A stretch of DNA of 64,000 nucleotides from Fodinicurvata sediminis DSM 21159 (GCF_000420625.1 NZ_ATVH01000016.1:1-64000), one strand, 5' to 3'. Shown: positions 43,368-52,305, numbered from the stretch's first letter. Notes: generated by a model from the sequence alone, not told the origin. A program made the numbers and translations.

Positions 43368-45131
43368 CTAGTCTGCCCAGCTGTTCCTGCGCAAAGCACT
43401 GGAGCCAGCGGCCCTGTCCTGACTTTCCTGTAGGTTCAGTCGATGGCGTTCGAGGGCTTTCTCCAGCGAGGGCTCATAGCGAACCAGAGGTGGTTTGAGT
43501 CCGTTCAGGAACAGCTCCTTGCGCAAGGGGCGGGTCGTACCGGTCAGGCTGACTCTTACCCCGCGGCGTTCAGCCTTCCGAGCCAGCCCCTCCAGTGTAT
43601 TGGCCGCCGTTGAATCCAGGAAGGGCACGGCCGAAAGGTCGATCACCAGTGCCTTGTGGGAATCGGAAATTCGCTCCAACATCGCGCCGACGGAGGCCGC
43701 CGCGCCAAAGAAGAACGCGCCTGAAATTCGGTAGACAACGATATCGGGGTTGGCGCCAGCCTGCTTGTCGTAGGGCTGGCGCTCGTTGCGTGGGCCATCC
43801 GCCTTGTCCTCGGCAACAAACGGGACGTGTCGGGCCACAGCGGTGGTTTTCGACATACGGTGAATGAACAGAATGGAGCCCAGTGCCACGCCTACGACTA
43901 TGGCCTCCGTCAGGTCACGGAAGATGGTCAGCAGGAAGGTCGCCAACAAAACCGCAGCGTCGCCGCGAGAGGCGCGCAGGAGGGTGGCAAAGGCCTGCTT
44001 CTCGATCATGTTCCAGGCGACAACAGCCAGCACCCCGGCAAGGCTTGCCAATGGAATATAGCTGGCAAGAGGGGCCACGAAGAGAATGAACAGCAAGAGG
44101 AAACCGGCATGCATCATGCCCGCGACGGGACCGTGAGCCCCGGCCCGGACATTGGTGGCTGTCCGCGCGATCGTCCCGGTCACACAGATCCCACCAAAGA
44201 GGCCGGAGGCCAGGTTCGCAGCACCTTGAGCCACCAGTTCGCAATTGGAGCGATGGCGCCGTCCGGTCATGCCGTCGGCCACCACGGCGGAAAGCAGCGA
44301 TTCGATGGCGCCCAGCAGGGTAAAGGCAAAGGCGCTGGGCAGCACCGCGCGCAGTTTGTCCCAGCCGATATCCGGCAGGTTTGGCCGAGGCAGGCTGCTC
44401 GGAATGCCGCCGAATTTCGTGCCGATGGTCTCGACCGGCAAGGTGAACAGGCCGGCGGCAAGAGAGGTCAGTACCACGGCGATCAACATTCCCGGCCAGT
44501 TGGGGCGCAGCTTCTTCAAGCCCACGATCAGGATGACGGTCGCCAGGGAAAGCACCAGCGTGGTCGTGTTGAAGTTTGGCAGCTTGTCCCAGAGGAAGGG
44601 CAGCTTTTCCAGCATGGGCCCGGGGGCCGTCCGCTCCGGATCAAGCCCCAGCAGTTCCTGTAGTTGGCTTGCGAAGATGATCACGGCAATGCCGGCCGTG
44701 AAGCCCACGGTGACAGGATAGGGAATGAACTTGATGTAGGTCCCAAGGCGCAGGAAACCCGTAAGCATCAGCATCAGGCCGGAAAGCATGGTGGCGAGAA
44801 GCAAGCCATCCATGCCATGGAGCTGGACAGTTGTGGCAACCAGCACGATGAAGGCGCCGGCCGGGCCTCCGATCTGGAAGCGGCTGCCGCCCAGGGCCGA
44901 TACCAGGAAGCCGCCAATTATGGCGGTATAAAGCCCCTGGGCTGGACTGGCGCCGGAGGCAATGGCAATGGCCATGGAGAGCGGCAGTGCAACAATCGCC
45001 ACGGTCAGGCCGGCCGTCATGTCCGAGCGCAGTTGTGTCAGTCCGTAACCTTCCCGCAGCACAGTGATCAGTTTCGGTGTGAAGAGCTCGAGAAAGCTGG
45101 TGGTGGAGGACGCGGATGTTTCTGATGTCAT
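43368..45131 (-). CDS. SulP-family anion permease with STAS domain
   Basis: 587-aa inner-membrane transporter for sulfate, bicarbonate or a related anion. The membrane domain has TAGLTVAIVALPLSMAIAIA, ASPAQGLYTAIIGGF, GGSRFQIGGPAGAFIV and GAIESLLSAVVADGMTG. The C-terminal STAS domain (about 455-565) includes VVYRISGAFFFGAA and VIDLSAVPFLDSTAANTLEG, with the phosphorylatable-type Ser/Thr after Asp. The start at 45131 is judged from the family; M at 45173 is possible. It lies downstream of a small XRE regulator on the same strand, probably co-transcribed. Confidence 0.9.
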   Translation of the reverse strand: MTSETSASSTTSFLELFTPKLITVLREGYGLTQLRSDMTAGLTVAIVALPLSMAIAIASGASPAQGLYTAIIGGFLVSALGGSRFQIGGPAGAFIVLVATTVQLHGMDGLLLATMLSGLMLMLTGFLRLGTYIKFIPYPVTVGFTAGIAVIIFASQLQELLGLDPERTAPGPMLEKLPFLWDKLPNFNTTTLVLSLATVILIVGLKKLRPNWPGMLIAVVLTSLAAGLFTLPVETIGTKFGGIPSSLPRPNLPDIGWDKLRAVLPSAFAFTLLGAIESLLSAVVADGMTGRRHRSNCELVAQGAANLASGLFGGICVTGTIARTATNVRAGAHGPVAGMMHAGFLLLFILFVAPLASYIPLASLAGVLAVVAWNMIEKQAFATLLRASRGDAAVLLATFLLTIFRDLTEAIVVGVALGSILFIHRMSKTTAVARHVPFVAEDKADGPRNERQPYDKQAGANPDIVVYRISGAFFFGAAASVGAMLERISDSHKALVIDLSAVPFLDSTAANTLEGLARKAERRGVRVSLTGTTRPLRKELFLNGLKPPLVRYEPSLEKALERHRLNLQESQDRAAGSSALRRNSWAD

Positions 45132-45222
45132 TCTGTCCGGCTGCCTTGTGAAAGGCGGCGGGATCGTCGGCATGGCTCGGCGGTCGCCGTCGCGGAGGTG
45201 GGGGTGTCGGGGTGGGGACTTT

Positions 45223-45489
45223 TCAGCTGCGCGTCGTTTCGACCGGGGATTTGAGGCGCACCCCACGTCCGCGGGCGTGGCTGGAGGCATTTTCACCAAT
45301 CAGTTCAATGCCGGCGAGATCCAGGGCCTCAACCACCCGGGTCAGGCTTTCCACCACGCCGCGGACATTGCCCTGGCTGGCCTCCATGCGCTGGATGGTG
45401 GGAAGTGAAACACCCGCCAAGTCGGCGAGTGTCCTCTGGTCAATGCCCAGGAGCGCCCTGGCCGCACGCATCTGTGCCGCAGTGATCAT
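45223..45489 (-). CDS. Small XRE-family transcriptional regulator
   Basis: 88-aa protein that is almost only an HTH: MITAAQMRAARALLGIDQRT, LADLAGVSLPTIQRMEASQG, followed by a short helix (LTRVVEALDLAGIELIGENA) and a basic tail. This small type is widespread next to SulP genes in alphaproteobacteria, as I recall. Start 45489 has AGGTGTGAGA upstream. It precedes sulP by 91 bp on the same strand and probably controls it. Confidence 0.87.
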   Translation of the reverse strand: MITAAQMRAARALLGIDQRTLADLAGVSLPTIQRMEASQGNVRGVVESLTRVVEALDLAGIELIGENASSHARGRGVRLKSPVETTRS

Positions 45490-45507
45490 TCTCACACCTG
45501 TATGATA

Positions 45508-45527
45508 TCTATATAAAGATATATAGA
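45508..45527 (-). promoter_or_regulatory. AT-rich inverted repeat in the XRE-sulP promoter
   Basis: TCTATAT-AAAGAT-ATATAGA is a perfect 7-bp inverted repeat with 6-bp spacer, 18 bp upstream of the XRE start. The AT-rich stretch likely includes the -10 box, so binding of the regulator there would repress its own operon. Confidence 0.5.
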
Positions 45528-45660
45528 ATATGCTAAAAGATGTTTCAAACATCAATTATGACGCTGAATCCGGATTTGCCCGCTGCCCGAGGAAACTGCA
45601 GGAGGACAGTCAGCCACTGCTCTGAATGGCGTCCTCCCGCTGCGTTTCACTGCAGGCCCG

Positions 45661-46983
45661 TCAGGCAGGACTTCGCACAGCGGATTGCGTCTTGCTCCGT
45701 GGGTTCAACAACCTGGCGGCCACCAGGTCTCCCGTCACGTTCACCGTGGTGCGGCTCATGTCCAGAAGGCGGTCGACGCCCATGATGATCACCATGCCCT
45801 CGACGGGAATTCCGAAGTTCGTGGCCACGCTGAGCAGGATGGCGATGCTGACGCCGGGTGTGCCTGGCGCACCGATGGAGGAAGCCACCAACGTGCCGGT
45901 GATGAGAAGAGTCTGGGCCAGCGAGAGCTCGATGCCACTCAACTGTGCCAGGAAGAGAATGGCGACGGTCTGGTAAAGCGCGGTGCCGGCCATGTTCATG
46001 GTGGCGCCGAGCGGGACCACCAGGTTTGATACAGCTTCCGCAACACCCAGGCGGCGCGCCGTGGCAATGGTCATCGGCATGATAGCCGAGGAACTGGAAG
46101 TCGAGAAGGCGAGCAGCAGGGTACCGCCGCTGCGTGAAAGGAAATCCCAAGGGCTGAGACGGCTGAACAGCAGCAGGATTCCCATGTAGAGCAGGAAGAG
46201 CAGGACAAGACCAAGCAGCACGGTGCCGACATAACCTGACATGCCGATCACGGTTTCAAGGCCGGCACGCATCACCAGCTGCGCCATCAGCCCGAACACC
46301 GCGAAGGGCGCCAGGAACATCGCCCACTTGACGATGGTCATGGCGATTGCAACCAGGGCATCCATCAGTGCCAGGAAGGGAGCAACCTTCTCGCGACTGA
46401 CCTGGATGGCCGCCAGTCCGAACAGCAAGGCCAGAACCACAACGGCAAGCATGTCGCCCTGGACGATGGAGGCTGTGGGGTTGGTCGGCAGGATAGCGGT
46501 GATTGCCTCGGGAATCCTGGCGCTGTCGAAGTCCTCGCCACTTGGTGTACTGTTTCCCGCGGGCGCTGCAGAAAAGCCGGCCAACCCGCTTCCGGGTGTC
46601 AACCAGCGCGCCAGCCCCACACCGATCCAGGCTGCTGCGAAGGTTGTGGCCAGAATGAAGCCGGCCAGTTTCAGGCCGATGCTGCGCAGATCCTGGCCAG
46701 AGCCCGCACCGGTTATGCCGCCGATGATCGAGCCGAATATCAATGGCACCAGCACCATGGCGATCAGCCCAAGGAAGAGTTGGCCCGGCAGGGCCATCCA
46801 GGCACCAAGCAGTTCTGCTGTGCGGGGGTCGAGCAGTCCCACGTCCGGACTGAGCAACGAGCCTACAGCAAAGCCCAGCAACATCCCGCAGAGGACCTGT
46901 GCCCAGAGGCGCGTGCGGATCCAGGCGCGCAGCTTGTAGCGCTGCTGGACAACTTGAAGGACATCTTTTGTGCTGTCTGCCAT
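45661..46983 (-). CDS. Dicarboxylate/amino acid:cation symporter (DAACS/GltP family)
   Basis: 440-aa secondary transporter. Helices are regular from residue 30. The two hairpin motifs are the serine-rich LLAFSTSSSSAIMPMTIATA and the substrate/Na+ site region VPLGATMNMAGTALYQTVAI, and a further family motif is SIGAPGTPGVSIAILL. It carries out ion-coupled uptake of dicarboxylates, glutamate/aspartate or similar. Start 46983 gives a normal length; a longer TTG-started frame to 47061 is possible. Its divergent neighbour is the HAD phosphatase at 47079. Confidence 0.93.
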   Translation of the reverse strand: MADSTKDVLQVVQQRYKLRAWIRTRLWAQVLCGMLLGFAVGSLLSPDVGLLDPRTAELLGAWMALPGQLFLGLIAMVLVPLIFGSIIGGITGAGSGQDLRSIGLKLAGFILATTFAAAWIGVGLARWLTPGSGLAGFSAAPAGNSTPSGEDFDSARIPEAITAILPTNPTASIVQGDMLAVVVLALLFGLAAIQVSREKVAPFLALMDALVAIAMTIVKWAMFLAPFAVFGLMAQLVMRAGLETVIGMSGYVGTVLLGLVLLFLLYMGILLLFSRLSPWDFLSRSGGTLLLAFSTSSSSAIMPMTIATARRLGVAEAVSNLVVPLGATMNMAGTALYQTVAILFLAQLSGIELSLAQTLLITGTLVASSIGAPGTPGVSIAILLSVATNFGIPVEGMVIIMGVDRLLDMSRTTVNVTGDLVAARLLNPRSKTQSAVRSPA

Positions 46984-47078
46984 GAACCCGCCAATAGACG
47001 TTTTTTCACTTGTCGCTTCAGCTCTCGGAGGCACTATCCCCGAGATGAGTGACGTAGACAAGCTGTGGGGGGATAACA

Positions 47079-48119
47079 GTGGAAGATACCGACAGAGACC
47101 AGAGCATGATTGGTAGTAAGCGAATCTCCGGGATCATCATCGTCTGTTTCCTGCTGGCTCAGTTTGTTTTTGCCGGCCTGACCCTGGCACAGGAGGGTCC
47201 GCTGGCCTCCTGGAACGAAGGGTCTGCCAAGTCCGCCATTCTTGAGTTCGTGGCCGAAACAACCAAGCCGGCTAGCCCGGACTACGTCGCCCCCGAGGAA
47301 CGGATCGCGGTATTCGACAACGACGGCACGCTCTGGTCCGAGAAACCCCTGTACTTCCAGGTGATGATGGCAATCGATCAGCTGCAGGCGATGGCGACAG
47401 AGACTCCCGAGTGGGCGGAAAACCAGCCATTCAAGGCAGCGCTGGAAGAGGATTTCGGGGCTGTTGCGGCCTCTGGCGGCAAGGGGCTCATGAAGCTGCT
47501 TAGCGCAACCCAGAGCGGATCAAGCGACAGGACCTTCACGCGCGAAGTCGAGGCCTGGCTCGACACAGCGCGTCATCCGCGTTTCGGAAAAACCTTCACC
47601 GAACTGGTCTACCAGCCCATGCTGGAGCTGCTCGATTACTTGAGGACGCATGGATTCAGCACCTGGATCGTTTCGGGCAGCGGCATCGATTTCATGCGCG
47701 CCTGGACAGAGGAGGCCTATGGCATTCCGCCCGAGCAGGTGATCGGCTCCCAAGTCGAACTCGACTATGTCATGGATGGCGGGACGCCCAGCTTCCAGCG
47801 CCGGCCCGGGAATTTCTTCTTCAACGACGGACCGAACAAGGCCATCGCCATCAAGCGCCATATGGGGCGCCAGCCTGTCATTGCCTTCGGAAATTCCGAT
47901 GGGGATCTGGAAATGCTCGAATGGACGACAGCGGGCGAAGGCCCGCGCCTCGGAGTGCTCATCCACCACACGGATGCGAAGCGTGAATGGGCTTATGATC
48001 GCAAGAGTGATATCGGACGGTTGGACAAGGCGCTGGACGCGGCCCCGGAGCATGATTGGCTCGTTGTCGACATGGCTGCGGACTGGGCGAGAATCTATCC
48101 CTGGCAGACGGCTCCATGA
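47079..48119 (+). CDS. Exported HAD-family phosphatase
   Basis: 346 aa, with an N-terminal membrane-targeting segment (GIIIVCFLLAQFVFAGLTLA, about 18-37) consistent with a signal peptide or anchor. HAD motif I is IAVFDNDGTLW, motif II IVSGSG, motif III has the Lys in NKAIAIKRH, and motif IV is FGNSDGDLEML, all intact. A cap domain lies between I and II. Relatives are phosphoserine-phosphatase-like exported phosphatases. GTG 47079 follows GGGGGGAT; ATG 47106 is an alternative. It overlaps the Hen1-like gene by 4 bp (ATGA). Confidence 0.85.
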   Translation: MEDTDRDQSMIGSKRISGIIIVCFLLAQFVFAGLTLAQEGPLASWNEGSAKSAILEFVAETTKPASPDYVAPEERIAVFDNDGTLWSEKPLYFQVMMAIDQLQAMATETPEWAENQPFKAALEEDFGAVAASGGKGLMKLLSATQSGSSDRTFTREVEAWLDTARHPRFGKTFTELVYQPMLELLDYLRTHGFSTWIVSGSGIDFMRAWTEEAYGIPPEQVIGSQVELDYVMDGGTPSFQRRPGNFFFNDGPNKAIAIKRHMGRQPVIAFGNSDGDLEMLEWTTAGEGPRLGVLIHHTDAKREWAYDRKSDIGRLDKALDAAPEHDWLVVDMAADWARIYPWQTAP

Positions 48120-48733
48120 CCACCTGGATCCATGAGCAGCGACTGTCCACGGTTTATCAGGCAGTTCTGGATAGCGAGGCGCGCACGGTGCTCGATCTTG
48201 GCTGTGGAGAGGGCGATCTGTTCCTGCGCCTGATGCATGCCCCCGGAGTGGAAAGGCTGGTGGGCGTTGACCTTTCTACCGAGGCCCTGGATTGTCTGCG
48301 CGCCAGATTGGCTGAACAGGAAAAGACACCCAGCGCACAGATCGAACTGATCCAGGCTTCGATGATTGAGCCCGGCCCGGGTCTTTCGGGTTTTGACTGT
48401 GCCGTTCTGTTGGAAACGCTGGAACATCTCGATCCCGGACGCTTGTCTATCCTGGAAACTGCGCTGTTCCACAAGATGCGTCCCGCAAGTGTGATCGTGA
48501 CGACACCCAATGCCGACTATAACGAGTTTCTGGGTGTCCCTTCCCATCGGTTCCGTCATCCCGATCACCGTTTCGAGTGGGGGCGGCGGAAATTCCGGAG
48601 TTGGGCCGAGGGGGTTGCGAAACGCAATGACTGCAGTGTTGTCACGCGCGATCTGGCCGGTGCGCATCCCTTCTATGGGGGCGTGAGCCAGATGGCCGTT
48701 TTTACCAAACAGAGTGAGGCGGCCGCGCGTTGA
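48116..48733 (+). CDS. Hen1-like 3'-terminal RNA 2'-O-methyltransferase domain, stand-alone
   Basis: 205-aa SAM methyltransferase. It opens HEQRLSTVY, then motif I VLDLGCGEGDLFLRL, VGVDLS, and the Hen1-specific metal site E100-x-x-E103-H104 in LETLEHLDPGRL, followed by VIVTTPNADYN and RHPDHRFEWGRRKF with further His ligands. This pattern is diagnostic of bacterial Hen1, which methylates the 2'-OH of 3' ends during RNA repair. The usual N-terminal Hen1 domain and the Pnkp partner gene are absent nearby. The start at 48116 overlaps the HAD stop. Function is inferred only from motifs. Confidence 0.8.
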   Translation: MTTWIHEQRLSTVYQAVLDSEARTVLDLGCGEGDLFLRLMHAPGVERLVGVDLSTEALDCLRARLAEQEKTPSAQIELIQASMIEPGPGLSGFDCAVLLETLEHLDPGRLSILETALFHKMRPASVIVTTPNADYNEFLGVPSHRFRHPDHRFEWGRRKFRSWAEGVAKRNDCSVVTRDLAGAHPFYGGVSQMAVFTKQSEAAAR

Positions 48734-48754
48734 GAGTGTTCCCCGCGCGGCCGC
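48719..48754. terminator. Inverted repeat at the hen1-like/pseudoazurin convergence
   Basis: GCGGCCGCGCG (48719-48729) is the perfect reverse complement of CGCGCGGCCGC (48744-48754), with a 14-nt loop. It covers the last codons and stop of the methyltransferase and faces the convergent pseudoazurin. There is no T run, so it is a processing or Rho-type barrier rather than a classic terminator. Confidence 0.55.
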
Positions 48755-48776
48755 TGCTGTATCGACCAGGCTTGTA

Positions 48777-49247
48777 TTACTGTGCCTGGGCGGTCTGGCT
48801 GGTCTTCAACTGTTCGAAGAGGTCTGCCATCTTCTGGCCGGCACGCCCGGGGTGCTTGACGTCCTCGGCCGCATCGGCGTTGGCCATGTCGTCGCCCACC
48901 TTGATGACGCCAACCATGCCCATGCCGTAGTGTGGCAGGCACTTGTAGCCATAAAGGCCTTCCTGGTCGAAGGTAACGGTGATCTCCTCGTTCATGGCAC
49001 CTTTCCATTCTTCGGCGCCTTCGGGCAGCATGCCGGGAATGATCTCCGCGTTGTGGTTCCTGTCGGTCAGCACGAAGGTCACGCTGTCGCCGGGCTCGAT
49101 CTCGAGATAGGCCGGCTCGAAGGCCATGGGCTGGCCGTCCGCGCCCTTGTTCAGCATCTCGACTTCGTAGTCGGCAGCCAGGGCTGTGCTCGCGAAAAGC
49201 AGGCCCGCTGCAAGTGCCAGGGAGAATGGAATGTTCAGTGCTTTCAT
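48777..49247 (-). CDS. paz: Pseudoazurin (type 1 copper protein)
   Basis: 156-aa periplasmic blue copper protein. The signal peptide is about residues 1-24 (FASTALA). Copper ligands are the His in LTDRNHNAEIIPG and Cys, His and Met in GYKCLPHYGMGMVG. Pseudoazurin passes electrons to copper nitrite reductase or cytochrome partners, and nirK lies 4 kb away. AAGGA precedes the start. A candidate NnrR-like site is 92 bp upstream. The C-terminal tail after residue 125 (ADAAEDVKHPGRAGQKM) is longer than the classical protein. Confidence 0.92.
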   Translation of the reverse strand: MKALNIPFSLALAAGLLFASTALAADYEVEMLNKGADGQPMAFEPAYLEIEPGDSVTFVLTDRNHNAEIIPGMLPEGAEEWKGAMNEEITVTFDQEGLYGYKCLPHYGMGMVGVIKVGDDMANADAAEDVKHPGRAGQKMADLFEQLKTSQTAQAQ

Positions 49248-49559
49248 CAGTCCGGTCCTTATTTCGGCTGTTGCGGTTGCCTGAATGCTCGGCAACCGCG
49301 TCATGCCTGCTCTTATAGGCGTGTTCGGGCTGAGCGACTTTGCGCTGGAACAAATTCATGGATTGAAAATACTGTTTATCGTTCATAGCCTTGCGAAATT
49401 CTTTGCGAGAGCACCAACGGCTTCCTGCAGTTAATTTTGTTTATGCTGCACCGACGGAGTTGCATTGGTGCAAACGATAATCCCGAGGGGGTGGCCAGGA
49501 CGGCGCTGGAAGAGGGCGCAGGGTAGGAAAAGCCCGCTCGGACCGGTGAGGGGATTGTC
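49248..49559. promoter_or_regulatory. Divergent promoter region of pseudoazurin and qNor with two Crp/Fnr-type sites
   Basis: Two sites are seen in the 312-bp gap. TTTGCGCTGGAACAAA (49339-49354) lies 92 bp from the pseudoazurin start; its right half GGAACAAA equals that of the nirK site. TTGCATTGGTGCAA (49460-49473, perfect TTGCA-N4-TGCAA) lies 87 bp from the qNor start. The TTGNN-N4-NNCAA layout is that of Crp/Fnr-family NO regulators (NnrR/Dnr). Another TTGCGA direct repeat is at about 49391-49407, which may be accidental. Confidence 0.72.
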
Positions 49560-51866
49560 ATGACCAATACGAAACAACTCTGGATCTTTCTGGCTGTCCT
49601 GCTTGGGGTTTCCTTTGCGGTACTTCTCTGGAGCGGCAACCAGATCTACCAGGCAGCACCTCCGGTCCCCGAGGAAGTGGTCACCACCGAAGGGGAAACC
49701 GTCTATACGCGTGCGGACATCGAGAAGGGCCGCCGGGTCTGGCAATCCATGGGCGGCATGCAGTTGGGCTCGATCTGGGGGCACGGTGGCTATGTGGCTC
49801 CGGACTGGAGTGCCGACTGGCTGCACCGTGAACTTATGTTCCTGCTCGATCGCTGGGCTCAGGAGGAATACGACACCGCTGGCTACGAGGAGTCGAGCAA
49901 CCAGCAGAAGGCGGCTCTGCGTGGCCGGCTGACCGCACAGATGCGCGAGAACACCTACGATCCCGAAAGCGGCACGATCACGATCAGTCAGGATCGTGCC
50001 GAGGCGATCGAAGCGGTTTCCGCGCACTACGAGAGTCTGTTCGGCAACGATCCGGAAACGGCGGACCTGCGCGAAGCCTACGCGATGAAGAACGACACGG
50101 TGCCGGATCCGGAAAATCGGCAGGTGATGTCGGCCTTCTTCTGGTGGTCCGCCTGGTCAGCGGCCACGGAGCGGCCAAACGACTCGATTACCTATACCAA
50201 CAACTGGCCGAGCGAGCCGCTGATCGAGAACCGGCCGCCCTCAAGCACCTTCCTGTGGTCCGCCTTCAGCGTGATTTTCCTGCTGGGAGGAATAGCCCTG
50301 CTGGGCTGGCACTATGCCGTAAGCCATTCCCGGGAAGAGGAGCCGCACCGCCTACCGGAATTCGATCCCATGCGGCATCTCAAGCCCACGCCCTCCATGA
50401 TGGCGACGGCGAAATACTTCTGGGTCCTGCTGGCCCTGTTCCTGCTGCAGATCCTGCTGGGCGCGATCACGGCCCACTACCAGGTCGAGGGCCAGGTGAT
50501 GTACGGCTTCGAACTGGCCGAGATTCTACCCTATTCAATCACCCGGACCTGGCATACACAGCTGGCAGTGCTGTGGATCGCACTGGCTTGGCTGGGCACC
50601 GGTCTCTACATCGCACCGGCGGTCTCGAATTATGAACCGCCCTACCAGCGCCTGGGTGTCAATCTTCTCTGGCTCTGCCTGCTGATTATCGTGGTGGGTG
50701 CCTTTGTCGGCCAGTGGCTGGCTGTGATGCAGGAACTGGGGCTGGAGAACAATTTCTATTTCGGTCACCAGGGCTGGGAGTACGCCGACATCGGCCGTTT
50801 CTGGCAATACTTCCTGTTCATCGGTCTGCTTCTCTGGTTGTTCCTGGTGGGCCGGGCGCTCTGGCCCACGCTGACCGGCAATTCGGAATCACGCTCTATC
50901 GTCGGCCTGCTGTTCCTGTCGACAGTGGCCATTGGCCTCTTCTTCGGGGCCGCCCTGATGTGGGGCGAGAACACCCACCTCTCCATTGTCGAGTACTGGC
51001 GCTGGTGGCTGGTTCACCTCTGGGTCGAGGGCTTCTTCGAGGTCTTTGCCACCGCAGTGATTGCCTTCCTCTTCACGCGTCTCGGCCTTTTGCCCGTGAG
51101 GACGGCGACCGTGGCGGTCCTGTTCGCCACCATCATCTTCATGGCCGGTGGCGTGCTGGGCACACTGCATCACCTCTACTTCGCCGGTTCGCCGACGCCG
51201 GTACTGGCACTTGGTGCCAGCTTCTCCGCCCTGGAGGTGGTGCCGTTGGCCTATGTCGGTTTCGAGGCCTATCACCACTACCGATTGGGCGTGGCGACCC
51301 GTTGGATGCAACGCTATCGTTGGCCGGTCATGTTCTTCTTGGCGGTGGCCTTCTGGAATCTTGTGGGCGCCGGGCTGTTCGGTTTCCTGATCAATCCGCC
51401 GCTTTCGCTGTATTACATGCAGGGCCTGAATCTGACGCCGCTGCATGGGCATACGGCCCTGTTCGGGGTCTACGGCATGCTGGGCATTGGGTTGGTACTG
51501 TTCTGCCTGCGCGGAATAAAGCCCAATCTTGCCTGGCCGGAAGGCACTCTCAAGGTCAGCTTCTGGTGCCTCAACATCGGACTGGCCCTGATGGCCTTGC
51601 TGACCCTGCTGCCGCTGGGTGTCATGCAGCTGTTTGCATCTCTCGAGCACGGCTATTGGTACGCCCGTTCGGCCGAGTTCATGCAGCAGCCCATCGTCGA
51701 CTTGCTGGTCTGGCTGCGAGTTCCAGGGGATACGATCTTTTCCATCGGTGCCCTGGCGCTGGCGTACTTCGTCATCCGGCTATGGGTGTTTCCGCGCCGC
51801 GAGGACGAACAGCCTGTCGAGCAGGGTGAAGGCGCTTATGCCGGGTCAACGGGGTATCGCCGTTGA
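49560..51866 (+). CDS. norZ: Quinol-dependent nitric oxide reductase (qNor)
   Basis: 768-aa membrane enzyme reducing 2 NO to N2O with electrons from quinol. A fused N-terminal extension (about 1-230) with a first helix, RRVWQSMGGMQLGSIWGHGG and FFWWSAWSA precedes the 12-helix NorB core. Haem and iron ligands are the His in TRTWHTQLAVLWIA, LVHLWVEGFFEV (His with conserved Glu), TLHHLYF (His-His) and LHGHTALFG (His-x-His). The soluble extension replaces NorC, as no norC gene follows. Start 49560 has GAGGGG upstream. It is followed by sirB2 at 38 bp. Confidence 0.95.
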   Translation: MTNTKQLWIFLAVLLGVSFAVLLWSGNQIYQAAPPVPEEVVTTEGETVYTRADIEKGRRVWQSMGGMQLGSIWGHGGYVAPDWSADWLHRELMFLLDRWAQEEYDTAGYEESSNQQKAALRGRLTAQMRENTYDPESGTITISQDRAEAIEAVSAHYESLFGNDPETADLREAYAMKNDTVPDPENRQVMSAFFWWSAWSAATERPNDSITYTNNWPSEPLIENRPPSSTFLWSAFSVIFLLGGIALLGWHYAVSHSREEEPHRLPEFDPMRHLKPTPSMMATAKYFWVLLALFLLQILLGAITAHYQVEGQVMYGFELAEILPYSITRTWHTQLAVLWIALAWLGTGLYIAPAVSNYEPPYQRLGVNLLWLCLLIIVVGAFVGQWLAVMQELGLENNFYFGHQGWEYADIGRFWQYFLFIGLLLWLFLVGRALWPTLTGNSESRSIVGLLFLSTVAIGLFFGAALMWGENTHLSIVEYWRWWLVHLWVEGFFEVFATAVIAFLFTRLGLLPVRTATVAVLFATIIFMAGGVLGTLHHLYFAGSPTPVLALGASFSALEVVPLAYVGFEAYHHYRLGVATRWMQRYRWPVMFFLAVAFWNLVGAGLFGFLINPPLSLYYMQGLNLTPLHGHTALFGVYGMLGIGLVLFCLRGIKPNLAWPEGTLKVSFWCLNIGLALMALLTLLPLGVMQLFASLEHGYWYARSAEFMQQPIVDLLVWLRVPGDTIFSIGALALAYFVIRLWVFPRREDEQPVEQGEGAYAGSTGYRR

Positions 51867-51903
51867 TCCGGCGATCCAGTCAGTACAGCTGGGACCAGCC
51901 TGA

Positions 51904-52305
51904 ATGATCGAATTCTATTCGGAAATCAGGCTGGTCCACATCTGGGCCGTGCTTGCCAGTGGCGGACTTTTCCTGTTGCGGGGGCTTGCGCTCTTCGCCG
52001 GTACGCGCTGGTACATGGCCGCGCTTGTGCGCTATCTCAGCTATACCATCGACACCATACTGCTGACGGCCGCGCTGATACTGATGACAATCGTGCAGCA
52101 GTATCCCGTCTTCGATGACTGGCTGACGGTGAAAGTGCTGCTGTTGGTGGTCTACATCCTGCTGGGCTATTACGCCTTCTGGAAGGCGCGGAGCCGCATG
52201 ATGCAGGTCGGTGCCTGGCTCGCGGCGCTGCTGGTCTACGCGTTCATCTTTTCCATCGCACGCGCACATCATCCTCTGGGGGTCTTCTATACACTTGCGG
52301 GGTGA
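51904..52305 (+). CDS. SirB2-family membrane protein
   Basis: 133-aa protein with four predicted helices: VHIWAVLASGGLFLLRGLAL, IDTILLTAALILMTIVQQYP, LTVKVLLLVVYILLGYYAFW and VGAWLAALLVYAFIFSIARAH. The conserved His near the N terminus and the closing ARAHHP are family features. SirB2 function is unknown, but homologues often lie beside NO or nitrite reductase genes. It follows qNor by 38 bp and is convergent with the alternative-oxidase homologue. Confidence 0.85.
   Translation: MIEFYSEIRLVHIWAVLASGGLFLLRGLALFAGTRWYMAALVRYLSYTIDTILLTAALILMTIVQQYPVFDDWLTVKVLLLVVYILLGYYAFWKARSRMMQVGAWLAALLVYAFIFSIARAHHPLGVFYTLAG

Noticed and set aside
47079-48733. Idea that the HAD phosphatase replaces Pnkp phosphatase in an RNA repair operon
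   Set aside because: The phosphatase has an export-type N-terminal segment, so it should not meet cytoplasmic RNA. Kept only as a coupling oddity.
49391-49409. TTGCGAAATTCTTTGCGAG as a fourth NnrR-type site
   Set aside because: The halves are direct, not inverted, and the spacing does not fit Crp/Fnr sites.
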